Assembly: GCA_900317585.1 (NCBI GenBank)
Contig: ONHG01000033.1
Coordinates: 1-40,966 of the forward strand
Direction: 5' to 3'
Source: an uncultured Lachnospiraceae bacterium
Lineage (GTDB): Bacteria > Bacillota > Clostridia > Lachnospirales > Lachnospiraceae
Length of the DNA: 40,966 nucleotides
The notes under the pieces were generated by a model, which ran no database searches, had not been told where the DNA came from, and was given only the letters and a program-made list of their open reading frames with translations. Below, one piece after another: positions 16,112 through 25,502 of the stretch. A program made the position numbers and the translations under genes. Position 1 is the stretch's first letter; each line of letters starts with the position of its first letter.

Positions 16112-17923
16112 ATGTCAATAGATCAGAGCAAAATCCGCAATTTTTGTATTATTGCCCATATTGATCACGGTAAATCTACACTTGCGGACAGAATTATAGA
16201 AAAAACAGGCACACTTACCAGCAGAGAGATGCAGGCTCAGGTGCTTGACAACATGGATCTTGAGAGAGAGCGTGGTATCACAATCAAGTCTCAGGCAGTA
16301 CGTATTATATACACTGCAAAGGACGGAGAAGAGTATATTTTTAACCTGATAGATACACCCGGACACGTGGATTTTAATTATGAGGTATCAAGGAGCCTTG
16401 CAGCGTGCGACGGAGCCATACTTGTAGTGGATGCAGCCCAGGGCGTTGAGGCGCAGACGCTTGCAAATGTTTACCTTGCACTGGATCATGATCTGGATGT
16501 ATTTCCTGTTATTAATAAGGTGGATCTGCCGAGTGCACGCCCGGATGAGGTGGCACAGGAGATAGAGGATGTCATCGGAATTGAGGCTATGGATGCACCG
16601 CGTATTTCTGCAAAGACAGGACTCAATATAGAGGATGTGCTTGAGCAGATTGTTAAAAAGATTCCTGCACCTACAGGGGATAAGGATGCTCCGCTTAAGG
16701 CACTTATATTTGATGCAACCTATGATTCCTACAAGGGCGTTATCATTTTCTGTCGCCTGAGAGAGGGCTCTGTAAAGGTAGGAGACACAATAAAGATGAT
16801 GGCCACAGGTGCATCTGATGTGGTTACAGAGGTAGGATATTTTGGCGCAGGTCAGTTTATACCATGTGACGAGCTGTCGGCAGGCATGGTTGGATATATT
16901 GCAGCCAGTATCAAAAATGTCCGGGATACACGAGTGGGTGATACAGTCACACTCGTTGACAGACCTTGTGATGAGGCGCTTCCGGGATATAAGAAGGTCA
17001 ATCCTATGGTTTACTGTGGTCTGTATCCTGCGGACAGTGCAAAGTATCCTGATTTAAGGGATGCGCTTGAAAAGCTGCAGGTCAATGACGCTTCATTACA
17101 ATTTGAGCCTGAGACCTCACTGGCACTTGGCTTTGGCTTCAGATGCGGTTTCCTTGGACTTTTACATCTGGAAATCATTCAGGAGAGACTGGAGAGAGAG
17201 TTTGACCTGGACCTCGTTACCACTGCACCTAGTGTTATTTACAAGATTCACAAGACAAGCGGTGAGGTGATAGATCTGACCAATCCTTCAAATATGCCGG
17301 ATCCGTCAGAGATTGAGTATATGGAGGAGCCGTACGTGTCTGCAGAGATTATGGTCACTAGCGACTATGTCGGTGCGATTATGAAGCTTTGTCAGGAGAG
17401 ACGAGGAGTCTACATCAGCATGGAGTATATAGAAAAGACACGAGCTCTTATAAAATATGACCTGCCTTTAAATGAGATTATCTACGATTTCTTTGATGCT
17501 TTAAAGTCACGCTCTAGGGGATATGCTTCGTTTGACTATGAGATGAAGGATTATGAGCGCTCAGAGCTTGTCAAGCTTGATATCTTAATCAATAAGGAGA
17601 TGGTCGATGCACTTTCATTTATCGTATTCAAGGAGAGTGCATACGAAAGAGGCCGTAAGATGTGCGAGAAGCTTAAAGGTGAGATACCAAGGCATCTGTT
17701 TGAGATACCGATTCAGGCAGCAGTCGGTGGCAAAATCATAGCAAGAGAGACTGTCAAGGCAATGCGCAAGGATGTGCTTGCAAAGTGCTATGGCGGTGAT
17801 ATTTCACGTAAGAAGAAGCTGCTTGAGAAGCAGAAGGAAGGAAAGAAGAGAATGCGTCAGGTCGGTAATGTTGAGATACCGCAGGAGGCGTTTATGAGTG
17901 TTCTTAAGCTTGATGAGGAATAA
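16112..17923 (+). CDS. lepA: Elongation factor 4 (LepA)
   Basis: LepA is a ribosome-associated GTPase that helps translation initiation and recovery of stalled ribosomes. The 603-residue length is standard. Switch and nucleotide motifs are intact: AHIDHGKST at residues 15-23, DTPGHVDF near 83 and NKVDLP near 137; the C-terminal LepA-specific basic region ([18 protein letters not shown]) is present. ATG 16112 follows AGGAGG with six bases spacing; an upstream in-frame start at 16091 is less likely. In the conserved spoIIP-lepA-hemW order. Confidence 0.97.
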   Translation: MSIDQSKIRNFCIIAHIDHGKSTLADRIIEKTGTLTSREMQAQVLDNMDLERERGITIKSQAVRIIYTAKDGEEYIFNLIDTPGHVDFNYEVSRSLAACDGAILVVDAAQGVEAQTLANVYLALDHDLDVFPVINKVDLPSARPDEVAQEIEDVIGIEAMDAPRISAKTGLNIEDVLEQIVKKIPAPTGDKDAPLKALIFDATYDSYKGVIIFCRLREGSVKVGDTIKMMATGASDVVTEVGYFGAGQFIPCDELSAGMVGYIAASIKNVRDTRVGDTVTLVDRPCDEALPGYKKVNPMVYCGLYPADSAKYPDLRDALEKLQVNDASLQFEPETSLALGFGFRCGFLGLLHLEIIQERLEREFDLDLVTTAPSVIYKIHKTSGEVIDLTNPSNMPDPSEIEYMEEPYVSAEIMVTSDYVGAIMKLCQERRGVYISMEYIEKTRALIKYDLPLNEIIYDFFDALKSRSRGYASFDYEMKDYERSELVKLDILINKEMVDALSFIVFKESAYERGRKMCEKLKGEIPRHLFEIPIQAAVGGKIIARETVKAMRKDVLAKCYGGDISRKKKLLEKQKEGKKRMRQVGNVEIPQEAFMSVLKLDEE

Positions 17924-17995
17924 TCCGGTGGGGATATGTGTTCGAGCCGGACATGGACAGGGCATTTGAGCATAAGTATAGGAGAAATGGATAGT

Positions 17996-19189
17996 ATGAA
18001 AAATCTGGAAATTTATATTCATACACCTTTTTGTGTTAAAAAATGTGAATATTGTGATTTCCTGTCATTCCCGGCTGATGATGCAACCCAGCTTCGCTAT
18101 GTCAAGGGACTTATGGCTGAGATGATATTTTATGGCCCTTTGATGAGGGATTATCAGGTGTCAACGGTTTATATCGGCGGCGGTACGCCGAGCTGGCTGA
18201 ACGAGGAATGGACGGCAGCTTTGATGGAGGGAATATTTGAATGCTTCAATGTGGCTGAGGATGCGGAGATTTCCATAGAGTGCAATCCGGGCACACTATC
18301 AAGAGATAAGCTTCTTTGCTACAGGGATGCAGGTATCAACAGACTTTCTATCGGGCTTCAGTCTGCTAACGCAGATGAGCTTATGCTGCTTGGACGTATA
18401 CATACCTTTGAGCAGTTTGTGACCAACTACGAGGTTGCCAGAAATGTCGGCTTTAAAAATATAAATGTAGACCTGATGTATGGTCTTCCACAGCAGAAAA
18501 AAGAGCATTATTTAAAAACCGTCAACAAAATAACAAGGCTTCAGCCTGACCATATTTCAGCGTATTCACTTATAGTCGAAAAGGGTACACCGTTTTATGA
18601 GAAATACAAGTTTGATATGGTTCGTCAGGAAGCGGGGATGAGAACTGAGTTCCTGCCTAATGAAGATGAGCTTTATGATATGGAAATGGCCGGCCGTGAG
18701 GTGCTTAAGGAAGCCGGATACCGACAGTACGAGATATCAAACTATGCCCAAAAGGGTATGGAATGCAGACACAATATCGGATATTGGACAAGGGAAAATT
18801 ACCTTGGACTCGGAATAGGGGCAGCTTCTCTTATAGAAAATGTCAGATATACAAATACCTCGGATATTGACGATTATCTGTCCGGCTGCAGAAATATTCA
18901 CGATGTCGGAGAGGAAATCTTTAAGAGTAATCTGCATGTATCGGCAGATGTTATAGATAAAAAGGGACAGATGGAGGAATTTATGTTTCTGGGGCTTCGG
19001 ATGAATGAGGGAGTCACCAGAGAAAATTTCGAGAAGGCTTTTGGTATTTCCATCGATGCAATCTATAAGGATACGATGGACAGCTTAAAGAGTCAGGAGC
19101 TGCTTGTGGCAAAGGGTGGTCACATATATCTGAGTGAAAGAGGGAGAGATGTGGCAAATTATGTCATGGCACAGTTTTTGCTGGGATAA
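17996..19189 (+). CDS. hemW: Radical SAM heme chaperone HemW
   Basis: HemW binds heme and inserts it into respiratory proteins; it resembles coproporphyrinogen dehydrogenase HemN but is shorter. The 397-residue protein has the radical SAM cluster motif at C13, C17 and C20 (CVKKCEYCDF), VYIGGGTPS near 60, and a C-terminal HemN_C domain (about 310-390). The HemN-type extra N-terminal cysteine is absent, favouring HemW. I chose ATG 17996, 11 bases after GGAG; ATG 17987 is too close to it. In many Firmicutes hrcA-grpE-dnaK follows, but here a B12-regulated operon begins. Confidence 0.92.
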   Translation: MKNLEIYIHTPFCVKKCEYCDFLSFPADDATQLRYVKGLMAEMIFYGPLMRDYQVSTVYIGGGTPSWLNEEWTAALMEGIFECFNVAEDAEISIECNPGTLSRDKLLCYRDAGINRLSIGLQSANADELMLLGRIHTFEQFVTNYEVARNVGFKNINVDLMYGLPQQKKEHYLKTVNKITRLQPDHISAYSLIVEKGTPFYEKYKFDMVRQEAGMRTEFLPNEDELYDMEMAGREVLKEAGYRQYEISNYAQKGMECRHNIGYWTRENYLGLGIGAASLIENVRYTNTSDIDDYLSGCRNIHDVGEEIFKSNLHVSADVIDKKGQMEEFMFLGLRMNEGVTRENFEKAFGISIDAIYKDTMDSLKSQELLVAKGGHIYLSERGRDVANYVMAQFLLG

Positions 19190-19243
19190 CAAATAAGAAG
19201 GCTTGTAATGCATAGCAGGTGGTTTTCAAAAGTTAAAAATCTG

Positions 19244-19272
19244 TTGAATAATGTTACAGGTTGTAATATAAT
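19244..19272 (+). promoter_or_regulatory. Promoter of the cobalamin operon
   Basis: TTGAAT (19244-19249) and a perfect TATAAT (19267-19272) are spaced by 17 bases. The predicted transcript start near 19279 is about 20 bases before the first riboswitch stem, so promoter and riboswitch fit together well. Confidence 0.68.
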
Positions 19273-19297
19273 AATCCAGACGATTGCGTAAGCAACG

Positions 19298-19518
19298 CAC
19301 AAAGAAACTGAATATGTAGCATAAAGGTGTCGGAGCAGACAAGCATTTGAATCTGATTTATGACAGGCGATGTGAAGCTGGCTCCGGTGAAAAGGGAAAC
19401 AGGTGCAAATCCTGTACGAACTCGTCACCGTAATTAAGGAGTGACGGCCGATAGGTCACTGGGCAACCGGGAAGACGGCCGAAGCAATGATATATAAGCC
19501 GGGAGACCTGCCTTTGTG
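19298..19518 (+). ncRNA. Cobalamin riboswitch
   Basis: The closing stem P1 is CACAAAG (19298-19304) with CTTTGTG (19512-19518). Between them lie the conserved elements of the cobalamin aptamer: AAAGGTGTCGG (19323-19333), AAAAGGGAAACAGGTG (19390-19405), the B12 box region GGTCACTGGGCAACCGGGAAG (within 19453-19475, conserved core CACTG) and GGGAGACCTGCC (19501-19512). Adenosylcobalamin or a related corrinoid should bind and reduce expression of the genes that follow. It is the only B12-box element I see in the window. Confidence 0.95.
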
Positions 19519-19520
19519 TT

Positions 19521-19565
19521 GTACGGAAACAATAGTGTTTCAAGCCACGAGTAACTGGCTGTACG
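19521..19565 (+). promoter_or_regulatory. Riboswitch expression platform, possible three-way junction
   Basis: GTAC (19521-19524) can pair with GTAC (19562-19565). Enclosed are two perfect hairpins: GAAACA/TGTTTC (19526-19531 with 19536-19541, loop ATAG) and AGCCA/TGGCT (19543-19547 with 19556-19560). A further CAGAC/GTCTG pair (19586-19590 with 19611-19615) lies before the terminator. About 120 bases separate aptamer and terminator, longer than a simple switch needs. Confidence 0.4.
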
Positions 19566-19639
19566 TGATGAAATAATTATAATTACAGACAAGGTTATGA
19601 TAGCCGTATAGTCTGGGTTAGAAGGATTTTGACATGTAT

Positions 19640-19678
19640 AGCTCTTTGACATAATAGTACAAAGAGCTTTTATTTTTG
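19640..19678 (+). terminator. Intrinsic terminator controlled by the cobalamin riboswitch
   Basis: AGCTCTTTG (19640-19648) pairs perfectly with CAAAGAGCT (19660-19668), followed by TTTATTTTT. It lies between the aptamer and the first gene, so B12 binding probably favours termination here. Confidence 0.85.
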
Positions 19679-19756
19679 ACGCTTTAAATGTTTTCGTCTT
19701 ACATATTTAAAACATGTGCAGCTTAATAGCTGCAAGGAGAATGAAAAGGAGAAAAC

Positions 19757-20968
19757 ATGAAAAAGAAATTAGTAGTAGTACTGATGGCAGCAGTTATGGC
19801 TATGACAGCAGTGACCGGTTGTGGCAGCAAGGCAGATGATGCAAAGAATGATACACAGGCATCTAAGACTTCAGAGAGTGAGACAAGTGCAAACGCAGAT
19901 CAGGAGGCAGCAATGCATGTGGCAGATTTAATCGATGCAATCTACGTGCAGGAGAGAACAGATGATACAGACAAGCAGTGCAAGGAGTCTAAGGAGGCCT
20001 GGGACAAGCTCACAGACGCGCAGAAGGAGCTTGTAGAGGGAGAAAATGCTGATCCTGACTATTTCGGCAGAGATACAGGCGATGCTTCAAAGGATGATCC
20101 GAGAAACCAGGATGATATCGGCGAGAACGAGATTCTTGTAGTAAGCTTTGGTACATCCTTCAACGACAGCCGTGTGGCTGATATCAAGGGTGTGGAGGAT
20201 GCAATAGCAGCTGCAAATCCTGACTGGTCAGTCAGAAGAGCCTTCACAGCACAGATTATCATCAATCATGTACAGGCAAGAGATGACGAGAAGATTGACA
20301 ATATGGATCAGGCACTTGAGCGTGCAGTCAAAAATGGTGTAAAGAATCTTGTGGTACAGTCTACACACCTGATGCATGGCGCAGAGTATGATGAGCTTTC
20401 AGAGGCTGTAGAAAAGTATAAGGATAAATTTGAGTCTGTAAAGATTGCAGAGCCACTCCTCGGTGAGGTTGGAAGTGATGCAACAGTTGTAAATGAGGAT
20501 AAAAAGGCTGTTGCAGAAATTCTCACAGAGGAAGCTGTAGAAAAGGCAGGCTATGACAGCCTTGATGCTGCAAAGGAAGAGGGCACAGCATTTGTATTTA
20601 TGGGACATGGAACAAGCCATACAGCAAAGATTTCATACAGCCAGATGCAGAGCCAGATGACATCTTTGGGGTATGATAACGTATTTATCGGAACTGTAGA
20701 GGGTGAGCCGGAGGATACATCATGTGAGTCTGTCATTGAGAAGGTGTCAGCCGCTGGTTACAAGAATGTCATTCTTCGTCCGCTTATGGTTGTTGCAGGA
20801 GACCATGCCAACAATGATATGGCGGGAAGTGATGATGATTCATGGCTTTCACAGTTTAAGGCATCAGGAAAGTTCGATAAAATCGATACACAGATTAACG
20901 GACTTGGTGAGATTGAGGGTATCCAGAAGCTTTATGTTGAGCATACAGCGGCTGCCATGAGCAAGTAG
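19757..20968 (+). CDS. cbiK: Lipoprotein CbiK-type cobaltochelatase (surface-anchored)
   Basis: CbiK inserts Co2+ into sirohydrochlorin in the anaerobic B12 pathway and belongs to the ferrochelatase-like fold. The 403-residue protein has a lipoprotein signal with lipobox VTGC (C22), a Ser/Thr/Asp-rich linker, a short helical segment at about 52-95 (AWDKLTDAQKELV, as seen in other surface proteins), then the CbiK domain at about 125-400. Likely metal ligands are present: H204 in QSTHLMHG, E315 in GTVEG and H350 in VAGDHANNDMAG. The export signal implies action outside the membrane, where the usual substrate is not made. Desulfovibrio has a periplasmic CbiK isoform that binds heme, a known precedent. 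First gene after the riboswitch. Confidence 0.92.
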   Translation: MKKKLVVVLMAAVMAMTAVTGCGSKADDAKNDTQASKTSESETSANADQEAAMHVADLIDAIYVQERTDDTDKQCKESKEAWDKLTDAQKELVEGENADPDYFGRDTGDASKDDPRNQDDIGENEILVVSFGTSFNDSRVADIKGVEDAIAAANPDWSVRRAFTAQIIINHVQARDDEKIDNMDQALERAVKNGVKNLVVQSTHLMHGAEYDELSEAVEKYKDKFESVKIAEPLLGEVGSDATVVNEDKKAVAEILTEEAVEKAGYDSLDAAKEEGTAFVFMGHGTSHTAKISYSQMQSQMTSLGYDNVFIGTVEGEPEDTSCESVIEKVSAAGYKNVILRPLMVVAGDHANNDMAGSDDDSWLSQFKASGKFDKIDTQINGLGEIEGIQKLYVEHTAAAMSK

Positions 20969-21025
20969 CAGTTACTTAAATGTATAGTGGGGAAGCTATA
21001 AAATAACAGGAGCAGTATATCAGAC

Positions 21026-21937
21026 ATGAGAAAATTATTAAGAAACAAGTTTACTTATATCGTTGCAATGACACTGGTTTGTGCTATGAGCTTGGCAGCT
21101 TGCGGTAATAAGAATGCAAAAGCTGAAACAGAAAGCAAAAAAGCAGTGCAGGACGCGACAGAGAGCACAAAAAAGGCTGAAAAAACAGAAAAGATAGCAC
21201 TTTCAGATGGTACATATACAGCAGAGTTTACTACAGACAGCTCAATGTTTCATGTGAATGATGCATATGACAACAAAGGTACACTCACCGTGAAGGATGG
21301 CAAGGCAACAATACATGTTGCTCTTACATCCACACACATTGTAAATCTCTTTTTGGGAACAGCAAAGGATGCCTCAAAGGACAAGGCTGAGCTTTTAGAG
21401 CCAACTGTTGAGACTGTGGATTGTGGCGATGGCACAACTGAGGAGGTCAATGCGTTTGATATACCGGTTCCTGTTTTGGATGAGGAATTTGACCTTGCAC
21501 TTATCGGTACAAAGGGCAAATGGTATGACCACAAGGTAAAGGTCTCAAATGTCACACCTGCGGACGCAGATGCAAGCGTATCTGAGAGTGCAGGAAAAGA
21601 GCTTCCTGACGGAACATACAATATCAATCTCGATTTCGAGGGCGGAAGCGGTAAGGCGAGCATTGCATCACCGGCTGAGGTGACTATAAGCGGTGGAGCC
21701 GCTACTGCAACAGTGCAGTGGAGCAGTCCAAACTATGACTATATGATAGTTGACGGACAGAAATACATGCCTGTAAATACAGACGGCAATTCTGTATTTG
21801 AAATTCCGGTTAAGCTTGATACACCTATGCAGGTTATCGGAGATACAGTTGCTATGAGCAAGCCGCACGAGGTTGAGTACACACTCAACTTCCATTCAGA
21901 TTCTGCTACAGAGGTGCTTGGTGAGGATGGAGAATAA
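21026..21937 (+). CDS. Lipoprotein with two NEAT-like beta domains
   Basis: 303 residues with a signal peptide and lipobox LAAC (C26), a Lys/Glu-rich linker, and two related beta-rich domains at about 55-175 and 193-295. Both begin with DGTY, then have a strand of the type TVKDGKATIHV (domain 1) or TISGGAATATV (domain 2), an FDIPV or FEIPV strand, and a final YDHKVKV or PHEVEYTL strand. This layout resembles NEAT heme-binding domains, including SSMFHVNDAY near residue 72, but similarity is weak and I am not certain. Its place between cbiK and an ABC importer suggests binding of a tetrapyrrole, corrinoid or metal at the surface. Confidence 0.72.
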   Translation: MRKLLRNKFTYIVAMTLVCAMSLAACGNKNAKAETESKKAVQDATESTKKAEKTEKIALSDGTYTAEFTTDSSMFHVNDAYDNKGTLTVKDGKATIHVALTSTHIVNLFLGTAKDASKDKAELLEPTVETVDCGDGTTEEVNAFDIPVPVLDEEFDLALIGTKGKWYDHKVKVSNVTPADADASVSESAGKELPDGTYNINLDFEGGSGKASIASPAEVTISGGAATATVQWSSPNYDYMIVDGQKYMPVNTDGNSVFEIPVKLDTPMQVIGDTVAMSKPHEVEYTLNFHSDSATEVLGEDGE

Positions 21938-21944
21938 TTAAGCT

Positions 21945-23177
21945 ATGCATGGAAGAAAAAAGATAATTATATATATATTGATATCAATTATAGGACTGTT
22001 CTGGCTGTCAGGCTGTGACAGTCCTTCTTCCGATTCAGGGAATACCGAATCGAAGGCTGAGGCAGAAGCACAAAACGGTCTTATATATAAGAGCAGCATG
22101 AAGCTTTTATATGCAAAGAATTTTTCTGTTGACTATTATGAGGGTGGATACAAGATACTTATTACAAAGGACGGTACCCAAATACTTACCGTGCCAAAGG
22201 GCAGAAAGACTCCAAAGGATATTGACAAGGATATCATTGTATTGAAGGAGCCTGTAAGTGATTTGTATCTGGTCGCATCAGGGGTGATGGATATGTTTGA
22301 CAAGCTTGATGCAGTGGACACTATTAAATTTTCGGGGCTTGACAGTGATGGCTGGTACATTGACAGTGCAAGAAAGGCTCTTGAAAGTGGCAGAATGCTA
22401 TATGCCGGCAAATATTCAAAGCCCGATTATGAGCTTTTGGTGTCAGAAAACTGTTCTCTTGCCATAGAAAATACTATGATTACCCATTCGCCGCAGGTAA
22501 CGGAAAAGCTTAAAAGCTTTGATATCCCTTCAATAATCGAGTACTCAAGCTATGAGGAGGAGCCGCTCGGCAGAGTGGAGTGGGTGAAGTTTTTTGGAGC
22601 ACTCACAGACAGGGATGAAAAGGCCGATGAGCTCTTTAATGAGCAGGTGGATATTGTAAATCGCATCGCAAAGACAGATGGTACCGATACGGATGATGCC
22701 ACAAAAAGTGATACCTCTATAAAAAGTGATACTGCTGCAAATGATGATAGCAGACCGACAGTTGCATTTTTCTATATCACATCCAATGGACAGGTTCAGG
22801 TGCGCAAGAGCACAGATTATGTGCCAAAGATGATTTCGCTTGCCGGCGGAAAATATATTTTTGATGCATCAAATGACGACGATACAGGCAGGTCAACCAT
22901 GAATATGCAGCTAGAGGATTTCTACAATGGAGCAATAGATGCTGACTATCTGATATATAACAGTGCGATAGACGGCGGTGTGAAGAATATAGCTGAGCTT
23001 TTGGACAAGTGCCCGGTGCTTGCTGATTTTAGGGCAGTCAAAGACGGCAATGTATTTTGCACCACGAACGATATGTATCAGCAGTCTATGTCCATCGGAT
23101 ATATGATTGATGATATGCATTCGATGATTACAGGTGCACCCGACAGCGGCATGAAATATCTGTTTAAGCTCAGGTAA
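21945..23177 (+). CDS. ABC transporter substrate-binding lipoprotein (BtuF/FecB type)
   Basis: 410 residues with lipobox LSGC (C24) and the two-lobe periplasmic-binding fold of the iron-siderophore/heme/cobalamin class: LYLVASGVMDMFDKLDAVDTI near residue 105, IIEYSSYEEEPLGRVEWVKFFG near 200, and DADYLIYNSAIDGG near 325. A low-complexity Asp/Thr/Ser stretch at about 244-265 interrupts the middle. It starts seven bases after the NEAT-like gene and is followed by the matching permease. The cargo could be cobalamin, cobinamide, heme or a chelate; control by a B12 riboswitch favours a corrinoid or cobalt. Confidence 0.88.
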   Translation: MHGRKKIIIYILISIIGLFWLSGCDSPSSDSGNTESKAEAEAQNGLIYKSSMKLLYAKNFSVDYYEGGYKILITKDGTQILTVPKGRKTPKDIDKDIIVLKEPVSDLYLVASGVMDMFDKLDAVDTIKFSGLDSDGWYIDSARKALESGRMLYAGKYSKPDYELLVSENCSLAIENTMITHSPQVTEKLKSFDIPSIIEYSSYEEEPLGRVEWVKFFGALTDRDEKADELFNEQVDIVNRIAKTDGTDTDDATKSDTSIKSDTAANDDSRPTVAFFYITSNGQVQVRKSTDYVPKMISLAGGKYIFDASNDDDTGRSTMNMQLEDFYNGAIDADYLIYNSAIDGGVKNIAELLDKCPVLADFRAVKDGNVFCTTNDMYQQSMSIGYMIDDMHSMITGAPDSGMKYLFKLR

Positions 23178-23277
23178 CTGTGATTTGTGGAATGTATGTG
23201 GTGGGCTGAATTGTTACCGGATATGACAGAATGCAGTAAAATCAATAGCACAAAAAGATAAAAAGCGGAGCTACAAC

Positions 23278-24294
23278 ATGGAAAAAACCAAAAAAATAAG
23301 GTGTTTTACAACATTTATTATTCTTATAATCTTAATTATCGTATTGCTTATCATGAATGTGTGTATAGGAACTGTACACATATCGTTTAAGGCTGCATTT
23401 TCAACACTTTATGACCACTCAGACAGGGTAGGACGTATTGTGTGGGATATCCGCATGCCAAGAGCTATCGCAGCGATGATACTGGGCGGTGCGTTAGCGC
23501 TTGCAGGCTATCTTTTGCAGACTTTTTTCCATAATCCAATCGCGGGACCTTTTGTACTTGGCATATCATCGGGAGCCAAAATGGTCGTGGCACTTGTTAT
23601 GGTATTTTTACTTGGAAATGCCATACGTGTGAGCTCACTGGCCATGATTGCAGCAGCGTTTTTGGGAGCAATGCTTTCAATGGGATTTGTGCTTATCATT
23701 TCAAGAAAGGTAAGCAGCATGTCAATGCTTGTGGTGAGCGGTGTCATGATTGGCTACATATGCTCTGCGGTGACTGAGTTTGTGGTGACATTTGCAGATG
23801 ATTCCGATATAGTAAACCTGCATAACTGGTCAAGGGGAAGCTTTTCGGGCATGACCTGGGACAGCGTTGGGGTGATGAGCATTGTGGTGGGAATCACATT
23901 TATCTTTGTTTTTCTCATGTCAAAGCCCCTTATGGCATATCAGCTCGGAGAGTCATATGCCGTAAATCTGGGTGTAAACATAAAGTGCATCCGGGTACTT
24001 CTGGTTCTGCTTTCAAGCCTGCTTTCCGCATGTATAGTGGCGTTTGCGGGACCGATATCGTTTGTCGGAATAGCCGTGCCACACATAGTAAAAAGCATGC
24101 TAAAGAGCACAAAGCCTATATATATGATACCGGCCTGCTTCCTTGGGGGAGCGGTGTTCTGCCTGTTTTGTGATTTGCTTGCGAGGATGATGTTTGCGCC
24201 TACGGAGCTTAGTATCAGCACGGTTACGGCAGTATTTGGTGCACCGGTAGTGCTGTTTATCATGATAAGACGAAGCAAGGAGAAAAATGTCTGA
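23278..24294 (+). CDS. FecCD/BtuC-family ABC transporter permease
   Basis: 338 residues, almost entirely membrane helices (nine to ten). Family motifs are clear: RMPRAIAAMILGGALALAGYLLQ near residue 56, NPIAGPFVLGISSGA near 85 and FAGPISFVGIAVPHIVK near 245, the last being the ATPase-coupling region. It should form a dimeric channel for the substrate delivered by the upstream lipoprotein. Its TGA overlaps the ATG of the ATPase gene by one base, so translation is coupled. AGCGGAGC precedes the start. Confidence 0.93.
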   Translation: MEKTKKIRCFTTFIILIILIIVLLIMNVCIGTVHISFKAAFSTLYDHSDRVGRIVWDIRMPRAIAAMILGGALALAGYLLQTFFHNPIAGPFVLGISSGAKMVVALVMVFLLGNAIRVSSLAMIAAAFLGAMLSMGFVLIISRKVSSMSMLVVSGVMIGYICSAVTEFVVTFADDSDIVNLHNWSRGSFSGMTWDSVGVMSIVVGITFIFVFLMSKPLMAYQLGESYAVNLGVNIKCIRVLLVLLSSLLSACIVAFAGPISFVGIAVPHIVKSMLKSTKPIYMIPACFLGGAVFCLFCDLLARMMFAPTELSISTVTAVFGAPVVLFIMIRRSKEKNV

Positions 24295-25421
24295 TGGAAT
24301 ATTATTTTACTGCTCAAAAGCTGGCCGTTGGATATGATAACAGGCCGCTTATTGAAAATATTGATTTTTCCCTGAAAAGGGGAGAGATTCTCACATTAAT
24401 CGGGCCAAACGGTGCCGGTAAATCGACTATTTTAAAAAGTATTGCAAGACAGCTTTCGCTTGTGAGCGGTACAATATATCTTGATAAAAGTGATGTAGTG
24501 ACGATGAATGGCAATGAATTTGCAAAGAAAATGGCTGTTGTGCTCACCGATAAGCTAAAGACGGAGCTTATGACCTGCTATGATGTGGTTGCGACCGGCA
24601 GATATCCATACACAGGCCGGTTCGGAGTACTTTCGGATGAGGACAAAAAGGCTGTGGATGAGGCGATGGAGCTGGTCAATGTATCACAGATAAAAGATAA
24701 GGATTTTACAAAGATAAGCGATGGACAAAGACAGCGGGTTATGCTGTCACGGGCCATATGCCAACAGCCGGAGATTATAGTGTTAGACGAGCCTACCTCA
24801 TATCTTGATATAAAGTACAAGCTTGAGTTTTTATCAATACTCCAAAGGCTTAAAAGACAGAAGAATCTTACGGTTATCATGTCGCTCCATGAGCTTGATA
24901 TGGCAAAGCGTGTGTCAGACCATATTTTGTGTATAGATGGCAGATATGTGGACAGATACGGAACTCCCGGGGAGGTATTTACTGACCAATATGTTTCAGG
25001 GCTTTTTGGAATTACGGCAGGAAGCTTTGACGAAACAGGAGAGGATTTAGAGCTGGAAAAACCGGATGGAATGGCGAGGGTATTTGTCATAGCAGGAGGG
25101 GGCATGGGCAGAAAAAGCTTCAGGAGCTTACAGCGAAAGGGTATCCCGTTTGCGACAGGAATCATCTATGAAAATGATCTGGATTATCCTGCGGCAAAGG
25201 CGCTTTCTGCTGAGATTGTCAGCGCAAGAAGCTTTGAGCCTGTAGACGATGCCCTTATTGAAAAGGCAAAGGAGCTTATTGATGCATGCGAGGGCGTTGT
25301 ATGTGACAGAACAGAGTTTGGCACGTATGAGCAGTTTAACAGCAGACTTTATGAGTATGCAGTCTCTACAGGAAAAATTATAAAAATTCCTTTTCTTGAG
25401 GAACAATTGGCACAGCTTTAA
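24294..25421 (+). CDS. FecE/BtuD-family ABC ATPase with extra C-terminal domain
   Basis: 375 residues, versus about 250-260 for ordinary BtuD/FecE. The ATPase core (about 1-255) has Walker A GPNGAGKST at residues 37-45, a signature ISDGQRQRV near 141 (SDGQ rather than SGGQ), Walker B IIVLDEPTS near 161 and a switch histidine in MSLHELD. Residues about 258-375 form an additional alpha/beta domain beginning RVFVIAGGGMGRK, with ATGIIYENDLDYPAAKAL and CDRTEFGTYEQFN; I do not recognise its function. It powers the upstream permease and lies just before the B12 synthesis genes. Confidence 0.92.
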   Translation: MEYYFTAQKLAVGYDNRPLIENIDFSLKRGEILTLIGPNGAGKSTILKSIARQLSLVSGTIYLDKSDVVTMNGNEFAKKMAVVLTDKLKTELMTCYDVVATGRYPYTGRFGVLSDEDKKAVDEAMELVNVSQIKDKDFTKISDGQRQRVMLSRAICQQPEIIVLDEPTSYLDIKYKLEFLSILQRLKRQKNLTVIMSLHELDMAKRVSDHILCIDGRYVDRYGTPGEVFTDQYVSGLFGITAGSFDETGEDLELEKPDGMARVFVIAGGGMGRKSFRSLQRKGIPFATGIIYENDLDYPAAKALSAEIVSARSFEPVDDALIEKAKELIDACEGVVCDRTEFGTYEQFNSRLYEYAVSTGKIIKIPFLEEQLAQL

Positions 25422-25502
25422 GGAAGTTACTGTTCACACTACAGTTTAATATTCATGGTAAAGCAACAGACTACCACATAAATTCAGACAGCAGGTATAG
25501 AT

